Part shown: in pieces, positions 1 through 4,709 of the stretch | Layout: each line of letters begins with the position of its first letter | Numbering within the stretch: position 1 is the stretch's first letter | Assembly: GCA_031278315.1 (NCBI GenBank) | Contig: JAITKS010000127.1 | Coordinates: 1 to 5,800 of the forward strand | Direction of reading: 5' to 3' | Source: Planctomycetaceae bacterium | GTDB lineage: Bacteria > Planctomycetota > Planctomycetia > Pirellulales > Thermoguttaceae | DNA: 5,800 bases | The notes under the pieces: model-generated | Seen by the model: only the letters and a program-made list of their open reading frames with translations | What the model was told of the DNA's origin: nothing | The model's database searches: none | Translations under genes and position numbers: made by a program

Positions 1-21
1 AATCAAAACTTGAAACCATCA

Positions 22-92
22 ATTAGTTGTTAGTGATTCGAACTTATAATCTGTGCTAATTTCCGCATGTGAACTAACCACTAACTACTAAC
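22..92. repeat. Heptamer repeats in inverted arrangement just after gene 1
   Basis: On the plus strand, 22-35 reads ATTAGTT then GTTAGTG. On the minus strand, 92-72 reads GTTAGTA, GTTAGTG and GTTAGTT back to back. The two arrays are therefore the same GTTAGTN heptamer facing each other across about 36 bases, and could pair as a long-looped stem in the gene 1 transcript. The three-unit array begins two bases after the gene 1 TAA stop (97-95). Short tandem heptamers of this kind are known between genes in cyanobacteria and some other bacteria; their function is unknown. The repeat is directly visible; a terminator or mRNA-stability role is inference. Confidence 0.7.
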
Positions 93-94
93 CG

Positions 95-2956
95 TTATTT
101 AGCTTTCTCTTCTACGATATCAAGTATGCGGCTTAGCAGGTTTTGTGATTCTTTTGATTCTGTTTCACTTGCATTGTATCTGTCATAGAGATTTTGTACT
201 TGTTTTCCCCGCAACAAAATTCCATGTTTTTTTATACTCGATTCAAAAAATTGCGCCGCTTGCTGCCTTATAGATATCGGTAAAGATGAATCAGCTGCAA
301 TATCATAAATTATTAATTGCATATTCGCCGATCTGATTTCCGCCGCAATTTCTAATCCCTCAACTATGTGCTGAAATCCATGAACTACCCGCGATACAAA
401 CTCCTCTAAATTCTCATAATGATAAATTTTTTGTCCGCTGTCCGCCGCAATAATCGATCGCTTTATCCAGCTCAACGACTTTTTCGCTTGCTCTGACCTT
501 ATCACAGCAGGAACAATTACCGTACTGGTCTTTTTTAATAAATCCGATTCTATAAATTGAGCTGTTTCATCACTTGCCGGTCTCGGATAAAATAAGGAAA
601 GCGAATTACTAAACGGTGCCGATAATGCTAACCGATCTGCCTTTTGCATCAATTGAAACTCCATCACCGACGGATTACCCGCAAACGTTTTCGGTTTCTT
701 TTGCGGCTCACTGCGAAAAACTGCAACAGGAATATTATACGTACGATTGTCCTTCCGTAATAATCTAACTAATTCAGCAACCTCTCGACTATTATAATCA
801 GAATCGACAGCGATAAATTCAACATCGGGCGATTCCGCCGCAAGTATAAATCCTTTTCTAAATGTTGTTGCAATTTCACTCGAATAACCAAGCGGAATAA
901 AATAACCCGCCAACCGCGTCCCTTCCGATAATTTCGGATGCAACAAAACAATACTTTTTCGACCCTCCGCCCGCGAAAACCAAATAAGCGTATCCGTAAC
1001 TATACTCGAACCCTGATACGCTAATTGAGGATTAAGTTGCATAATAGTTTCCAAAGCCGCAAAACGTAATCGCCGATCAGATGCCCCAACAGCACGAATA
1101 AGCGGATGTATTTGAACGCCTGAATCGCTAATAAAAGATTGAACATCACCAACATGCCGCCAAGCTGTTGCTGCTACTCGTGCAACTTCAAAATGCTCTT
1201 CCGAAATTGCGTCAGTTATAATTCGGTTAAGCTGATCAAGCGAAAGCGAAGCCGCAACTCGAATCAAACCTGTCGATTCTAAATCGAGCGGATTGTCAAG
1301 CCCGTTCATAAAAGAAATATAATCGAACAATGCCGCAGCATAAAATTGTTTGATATTATCGAAATTACTATCATGTTCATCTGCGGTCTCATAAGCTAAT
1401 TTCGCATATCTATACGCTAACAGACGATACGCATCCGGCAATTTCAACTGAATATACTCCGCCGATAATTTTTTTTCGTTCCAATTCCACAATTTGATAT
1501 AACCGTTTTCGTCTGCTCTTAAATGTCGATTTTGCGAGTAATAATCGCGTCCGCGTTTGTAAAGAGCGTTTACAGAGTTCTTCTGAATATCGTTACGAAT
1601 ATTATTTTTCTGCGATACACCCGCACCTGATTTCGACAAAATAATTTCGTATGCAATATTTTTTATTTCGGCAGATACTCCGGCTTTTTTTGAAAACGCT
1701 ATCGGATACAAAAGAAAAATCTCATCTTGTGAAATTACAGTATTCAATCCGCGAATTGCGTTTTTCAGTAATATCGGATTATCGCTGTTGAGTGAAACCG
1801 CAAGAGATTCTTTAACATCGCCGCCAATTGATAATAATGCCGTAAGTATTTCATCCGCTTGAGTAGAATTGTTGACCGTTGAGAGCTTTGATAATAATTG
1901 AACGACAGAAATATGCCCGCCCTGCCAAATTGTTTGAAACGTTTTAAGTGATTCCGGCAAAATAATAGACGGAGTGAAATTATCTAAACTTAATCTTTCG
2001 TCATCCAATTTGCGCTTGTCGAATTTGATTGTAAGATTATTGACAGCTTTAGCAATAACTTCCGGATCATGCCAATACTTTTTTGATTCGTTTAGAATTA
2101 GATTGACTGTTTGTTCACCTTGCGGCGCAAGTTTACGGCTTGTATAGATTTGAATCAGACGTTTCATTCCGATTTCATTTACTATTTCAGCACATTCAGC
2201 GGGTGTAATTTTTGTATCAAGAAATTTTTTCAAGTAATGCCGAGTTAAAGCAGCTCGACCCGTTGAAATTAAAAGATCGATAGCTTTCATTAAATCGATT
2301 GGTTTCTTTGGCGAATTAATGATAGCAATTTTTTCGGCAGCAGTGAGATCATCGCGTAAAAATTTTTCTGCTCCTTTTCTTATAAATTCGGTTGAATTTA
2401 AACCTGTCCCGTTCCATCCGCCGTTACCTCCGTTTCTTACTTGAGGTATTTCGGCGTCGTCTTTGAACGAATCGAGTATAGTATTACCGAGTCGATCTTC
2501 AATATCGAAACATTCTGCCGATGTAGGATTGAGATAAGAAAGAAGTTCACGTAATTTAATTGAAGCTTCAATTTTATTTTTTTCACGCAAGATAGCGGCA
2601 GCTTGCATGAGTTCGATTGGAGTAATTCTTTTGCGAAAAACTTCGGCTGGAGTCGTGTTGAGCGCGTCGTTTGTCGATGATAACGCCCATTTGAGTGTTT
2701 CTTCAGCTTTCGACAAAACAGCAATTTTTTCTGCCGGCGTGAAAGCAAAATTATCTTCAGTGCCGAATCCGGCAGCAGGTTCGGCAAATGTCAGATTTTT
2801 TGTAACAATAATAAAAGTAAACAAGCAAAACAAAAAAAATGTGTGTCTAAAACTCTGTAGAGTCCGATAATATAGATTCATAAAAATAAACCTATCAAGG
2901 AATTTATCAAAATTTGTTACTAAATTTTTAAGAGTTGATATGTTGAAATTTTTCAT
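95..2956 (-). CDS. Exported HEAT/TPR-like repeat protein with a degenerate receiver-like domain (planctomycete-type, function unknown)
   Basis: This protein of 953 residues has no function I recognise. A hydrophobic stretch at residues 39-51 (FFLFCLFTFII) followed by LTFA/EP looks like a signal peptide cut after Ala58, so the mature protein probably lies in the periplasm or outside. The N-terminal third is helical and contains two related units at about 112-164 and 218-270, each with a P-I-(E/D)-L-M start and an A-E-C near the end, separated by a Gly/Asn-rich linker (176-186). HEAT-like helices follow at about 340-410 and 618-645 (RLRFAALETIMQLNP). Residues 485-525 hold a KLWNW segment and an aromatic helix. 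Residues 666-750 resemble a response-regulator receiver fold, with Asp718 near the phospho-acceptor position, but the usual N-terminal acidic pair is absent. The architecture recalls long HEAT-repeat proteins of Planctomycetota (from memory). Start: Met1 (2956) has no Shine-Dalgarno. Met26 (ATG at 2881-2879) would give a more typical 33-residue signal peptide and has AGG about ten bases upstream, so it may be the true start. The stop is TAA at 97-95. Confidence 0.85.
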   Translation of the reverse strand: MKNFNISTLKNLVTNFDKFLDRFIFMNLYYRTLQSFRHTFFLFCLFTFIIVTKNLTFAEPAAGFGTEDNFAFTPAEKIAVLSKAEETLKWALSSTNDALNTTPAEVFRKRITPIELMQAAAILREKNKIEASIKLRELLSYLNPTSAECFDIEDRLGNTILDSFKDDAEIPQVRNGGNGGWNGTGLNSTEFIRKGAEKFLRDDLTAAEKIAIINSPKKPIDLMKAIDLLISTGRAALTRHYLKKFLDTKITPAECAEIVNEIGMKRLIQIYTSRKLAPQGEQTVNLILNESKKYWHDPEVIAKAVNNLTIKFDKRKLDDERLSLDNFTPSIILPESLKTFQTIWQGGHISVVQLLSKLSTVNNSTQADEILTALLSIGGDVKESLAVSLNSDNPILLKNAIRGLNTVISQDEIFLLYPIAFSKKAGVSAEIKNIAYEIILSKSGAGVSQKNNIRNDIQKNSVNALYKRGRDYYSQNRHLRADENGYIKLWNWNEKKLSAEYIQLKLPDAYRLLAYRYAKLAYETADEHDSNFDNIKQFYAAALFDYISFMNGLDNPLDLESTGLIRVAASLSLDQLNRIITDAISEEHFEVARVAATAWRHVGDVQSFISDSGVQIHPLIRAVGASDRRLRFAALETIMQLNPQLAYQGSSIVTDTLIWFSRAEGRKSIVLLHPKLSEGTRLAGYFIPLGYSSEIATTFRKGFILAAESPDVEFIAVDSDYNSREVAELVRLLRKDNRTYNIPVAVFRSEPQKKPKTFAGNPSVMEFQLMQKADRLALSAPFSNSLSLFYPRPASDETAQFIESDLLKKTSTVIVPAVIRSEQAKKSLSWIKRSIIAADSGQKIYHYENLEEFVSRVVHGFQHIVEGLEIAAEIRSANMQLIIYDIAADSSLPISIRQQAAQFFESSIKKHGILLRGKQVQNLYDRYNASETESKESQNLLSRILDIVEEKAK

Positions 2957-2989
2957 AGTAAATTTGTAATGTTTCAGTAGAATAATTGT

Positions 2990-3023
2990 TTTTCAAATTT
3001 TTTTTGGGTTATGAATTTGAAAA
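2990..3023. promoter_or_regulatory. Perfect 10-bp inverted repeat in the gene 1 leader
   Basis: TTTTCAAATT (2990-2999) is matched exactly by its reverse complement AATTTGAAAA (3014-3023) across a 14-base loop. It lies 34 bases upstream of the ATG at 2956, so it would be in or near the 5' untranslated region of gene 1. The stem is almost all A/T and would be weak as RNA. It could be an operator or simply an AT-rich coincidence. I find no convincing -35/-10 pair for gene 1 nearby. Confidence 0.3.
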
Positions 3024-3090
3024 TTTAAGTAAAAATAAGGTTGACAAAAATAAACACATAATCATCGAAAAAAATGTATCTGTTTATTTA

Positions 3091-3218
3091 AACACAAATA
3101 CACGAAATTTCACAAAATACAAATTTATCTACAAAACCTTTTCGTGCTTTTCTTGCTTTTCGTGTGATTTCTTGTGATTCGTGTTGAAAAAAAATCAAAC
3201 ACAAAAATGTCAAAATAA
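3091..3218. repeat. Interspersed hairpin repeat, copy A, downstream of gene 2
   Basis: The left arm at 3091-3113 (AACACAAATACACGAAATTTCAC) is largely complementary to 3163-3185, with a middle section full of TTTTCGTG/TTTTCTTG motifs. After the right arm comes AAAATGTCAAAATAA (3204-3218), a 15-mer identical to 4651-4665 beside the second hairpin. Both copies sit just past the stop codon of a minus-strand gene, in the same orientation. The CACGAA/TTCGTG words match a style of intergenic repeat I recall from planctomycete and other environmental genomes. A role as transcription terminator or mRNA 3'-end stabiliser for gene 2 is inferred from position. The rest of the 2957-3266 gap holds only the gene 1 leader. 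Confidence 0.65.
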
Positions 3219-3248
3219 ACATTTACGAAAATATCCGCCGATATATTA

Positions 3249-3272
3249 TCGAAATTAAGGTCGAAATTAAGG
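3249..3272 (-). repeat. Exact 12-bp tandem duplication across the gene 2 stop codon
   Basis: TCGAAATTAAGG occurs twice with no gap (3249-3260 and 3261-3272). On the minus strand the unit reads CCTTAATTTCGA, so the last codon (CCT) and the TAA stop of gene 2 are duplicated in frame, and a further in-frame TAA follows right after the second unit. The duplication is read directly; slipped-strand replication is the likely origin. Confidence 0.9.
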
Positions 3273-4193
3273 TTCTGTTTTTTTATCGTTACAGACTATT
3301 TCCATCATCCAGCGGTTTAGTTCTTGTAAGATTGATTGTGATAAATTATTACTTGGTTTGCTGTTATTTTCTGTGTTTGATTTATATTCTCTGACTGTTA
3401 ATTTAAATCCGGCAGAATAAATTAAATCGAGTTTTCTTGATAAGGAATTTGAATCGATATTTTTATTCGAATTTTCTACTCCTATAAAAACCGAAAGAAT
3501 TCTAGCCTTACTTAAATGACAAAAAACTTTATCGGTTTCCGGCATGACAGCGTTTAACGCTGCTACGCCTGCAAAATATTCGGGATACAATAGTGCAATT
3601 CGTAAAGCCATTGTTCCGCCGTTTCCTTCTCCGACAATAAAAATTCGATTCTGTGCGATATTACAGCTATTTTTAGCAACAATAATTGAATCGAAAATAT
3701 TGCGTTCTGCTTCGGTAATTCCGTCATTATCAAAAAACCAATCATATAATATTTTTTTTCGATTTGTTCTTTGTATTAGAGTTGTAATGCTGAAATCGTC
3801 CCAATCTTCGGCAGGACTGAATTTTGTGTCTGTTGAAATTGGCGTTATAACAGTTTTACCTCGCGGGGCAACTGCAACGTAGTTTCTCAAACTGATTTGC
3901 GGCATTATACGTACGATCTGACGTTCATCATTTTGTGAATCGTGTAACCACACCAAAAGCGGATACGAATAACCAGATTCATAATGAACTGGAGCAACTA
4001 AAATATGAGAAGGTACAGATTCCGCAGATTCGCCGGTTGAAGTCTCGACAGTACAAGACTTAACACCAAAATTAAGCTCAAGATCAAGTTTTGGCTCTAC
4101 TGATTCTATTGATTCTACTGATTCTATTGATTCTACGGCGGCATAATAGTTATCAGTCGATACATTTGTATTGGTTTGTTTGAGTGTCAACAT
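3267..4193 (-). CDS. Alpha/beta-hydrolase-fold protein (phospholipase/carboxylesterase-like), probably catalytically inactive
   Basis: Numbered from the ATG at 4193, the protein has 308 residues. It follows the carboxylesterase/phospholipase-type alpha/beta hydrolase order: strand and oxyanion region YPLLVWLHDSQNDE (77-90), SLRNYVAVAPRG (101-112), then the nucleophile-elbow strand RIFIVGEGNGGTMALRIAL (183-201). Active members have G-x-S-x-G at the elbow. Here it is G-E-G-N-G, with Gly190 (GGA at 3626-3624) in the Ser place. The later acid position (about 239-243, GVENS) and the His position before the last helix (NNLSQ, 282-286) also lack Asp and His. The sequence resembles a Planctomycetota paralogue group in which the elbow is altered (from memory). 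No signal peptide is seen from this start, suggesting a cytoplasmic protein. Residues 20-33 are a (V/I)ES repeat in a variable N-terminal segment. An upstream in-frame TTG at 4259 would add 22 residues including LIIRLFL. I prefer the ATG, though neither start has a clear ribosome binding site. The product may bind a ligand or partner rather than hydrolyse esters. Confidence 0.85.
   Translation of the reverse strand: MLTLKQTNTNVSTDNYYAAVESIESVESIESVEPKLDLELNFGVKSCTVETSTGESAESVPSHILVAPVHYESGYSYPLLVWLHDSQNDERQIVRIMPQISLRNYVAVAPRGKTVITPISTDTKFSPAEDWDDFSITTLIQRTNRKKILYDWFFDNDGITEAERNIFDSIIVAKNSCNIAQNRIFIVGEGNGGTMALRIALLYPEYFAGVAALNAVMPETDKVFCHLSKARILSVFIGVENSNKNIDSNSLSRKLDLIYSAGFKLTVREYKSNTENNSKPSNNLSQSILQELNRWMMEIVCNDKKTEP
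4094..4136 (-). repeat. 9-bp coding microsatellite in gene 2
   Basis: TGATTCTAT and TGATTCTAC alternate for four perfect units at 4101-4136, with a degenerate fifth unit (GCTCTAC) at 4094-4100. Read on the minus strand in frame it encodes alternating Val/Ile-Glu-Ser tripeptides (residues 20-33). Units of nine bases can be gained or lost by slippage without breaking the frame, so the length of this acidic N-terminal linker may vary between strains. Confidence 0.9.
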
Positions 4194-4345
4194 AATGAAA
4201 TCGGTTTGGTAATTGTCATAAGACAGGAACAATCGTATGATAAGGAACGTCCTATACAAATCGAAATTATCTCACTAAAGAGACAACTCGACTTTTTTGA
4301 GGACAAACAAGACACTTGAAATTTCTCGTAATCGGTAAAAGTTGA

Positions 4346-4375
4346 AATATAGCCGATTTTGTGCTTTTATGTCAA
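4346..4375 (-). promoter_or_regulatory. Sigma70-type promoter for gene 2
   Basis: On the minus strand TTGACA (4375-4370) is a perfect -35, followed after 18 bases by TATATT (4351-4346), or after 17 bases by CTATAT. Transcription would start near 4338-4340, leaving a leader of about 145 bases to the ATG at 4193, or about 80 to the TTG at 4259. AATCGG (4330-4335) and CCGATT (4353-4358) form a 6-bp inverted repeat around the -10 and may be an operator. This is a consensus match only. Confidence 0.6.
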
Positions 4376-4386
4376 TACGAATTTTT

Positions 4387-4397
4387 TGTGAATCACA
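4387..4397. promoter_or_regulatory. TGTGA-A-TCACA palindrome upstream of the gene 2 promoter
   Basis: TGTGAATCACA is a perfect 11-bp palindrome lying about 12 bases upstream of the -35 hexamer, where activator sites often sit. The half-sites look like Crp/Fnr-type TGTGA, but the spacer is 1 base instead of the usual 6, so it is not a standard Crp site. GTGA/TCAC words are common in the repeats of this window, so it may be repeat debris. Confidence 0.3.
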
Positions 4398-4405
4398 TTA
4401 TACCA
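4397..4405 (-). promoter_or_regulatory. Extended -10 element (TGGTATAAT), possible second gene 2 promoter
   Basis: On the minus strand 4405-4397 reads TGGTATAAT, a TGn-TATAAT extended -10 box. No good -35 lies 16-18 bases upstream (ATACAC), which extended -10 promoters can do without. It would start transcription about 50 bases upstream of the main candidate promoter. Confidence 0.4.
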
Positions 4406-4453
4406 CATTTATCCAAATTGTGTATTTTATCACAAATAGTGATTTTTCCTATT

Positions 4454-4476
4454 AACCACACAAAACACAGAGAAAG
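4454..4476. repeat. AACCACA...ACACAGAGA-type intergenic repeat fragment
   Basis: The stretch reads AACCACACAAAACACAGAG and then AAAG. It matches the style of the 'ACCACAGAGACACAGAG' repeats that I recall as common between genes in many environmental bacteria. It is the first of three different repeat types stacked in the gap between genes 2 and 3 (4260-4702). The similarity is from memory and no function is assigned. Confidence 0.45.
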
Positions 4477-4497
4477 AAAATTAAAGATATAAGGAAA

Positions 4498-4553
4498 TTT
4501 TGACAGGATATTTCGCATTATTTTTTTGACAGAATTACAGGATAAATAGGATT
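4498..4553. repeat. TTTTGACAGGAT-type repeat with 9-bp periodicity
   Basis: TTTTGACAGGAT (4498-4509) is followed by a second TTTTGACAG (4524-4532) that runs into units spaced nine bases apart: TGACAGAAT (4527-4535), TACAGGATA (4536-4544) and AATAGGATT (4545-4553). This is the degenerate 'GACAGGATTAACAGGAT' nonamer repeat seen between genes in many unrelated bacteria (recalled, not searched). Its function is unknown. Confidence 0.55.
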
Positions 4554-4572
4554 GCGGTTAGTTCGTGATTTA

Positions 4573-4665
4573 TTTTTTAAACACGAAATATCACGAAAAG
4601 GAGATTGTTTATAATTTTCGTGTTTTTCGTGTTTTAAAAATTTTTAAACGAAAATGTCAAAATAA
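4573..4665. repeat. Interspersed hairpin repeat, copy B, downstream of gene 3
   Basis: The left arm at 4573-4599, which includes AAACACGAAATATCACGAAAA, pairs almost perfectly with the right arm at 4615-4640 (TTTTCGTGTTTTTCGTG and following bases) around a 15-base loop. Next to it is AAAATGTCAAAATAA (4651-4665), identical to 3204-3218 in copy A. The stem starts about 60 bases past the gene 3 stop. On the minus strand the far arm ends in a run of A, not the U-tract of a classical intrinsic terminator, so a terminator role is only likely. Its palindromic arms and repetition also fit a mobile MITE- or REP-like element, but no target-site duplication is evident. Confidence 0.65.
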
Positions 4666-4687
4666 TTGAAAAAAATTCTCTGATATG

Positions 4688-4709
4688 TTACTAGCATCAT
4701 TACTAGCAT
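4688..4709 (-). repeat. Direct repeat making a five-stop cluster at the end of gene 3
   Basis: TTACTAGCAT occurs at 4688-4697 and 4700-4709, a 12-base period. On the minus strand the gene 3 frame ends TGC TAG TAA TGA TGC TAG TAA. All three stop codons thus stand in a row, followed by a duplicated cysteine-codon/stop pair. The pattern is directly read; its origin by local duplication is inferred. Confidence 0.9.

Noticed and set aside
734..747. 14-mer ATTATACGTACGAT shared by gene 1 (734-747) and gene 2 (3904-3917)
   Set aside because: It is read in different frames in the two genes, and one such match is not surprising in an AT-rich window of this size.
3042..3070. Plus-strand TTGACA-like promoter in the gap between genes 1 and 2
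   Set aside because: No credible plus-strand gene follows, and no good -10 lies at the correct spacing.
2986..3177. Plus-strand open frame of 63 codons in the gap between genes 1 and 2
   Set aside because: It is Lys/Asn/Phe-rich and its Cys-Phe-Ser end comes from the TTTTCGTG/TTTTCTTG repeat. No ribosome binding site or recognisable domain.
4194..4259. 22-residue N-terminal extension of gene 2 from a TTG
   Set aside because: It requires a rare start codon, has no clear Shine-Dalgarno, and the ATG at 4193 gives a sensible protein. It cannot be excluded.
4454..4665. Repeats considered as a CRISPR array
   Set aside because: The units are of different types, short and adjacent, without regular unique spacers, and no cas gene is visible.
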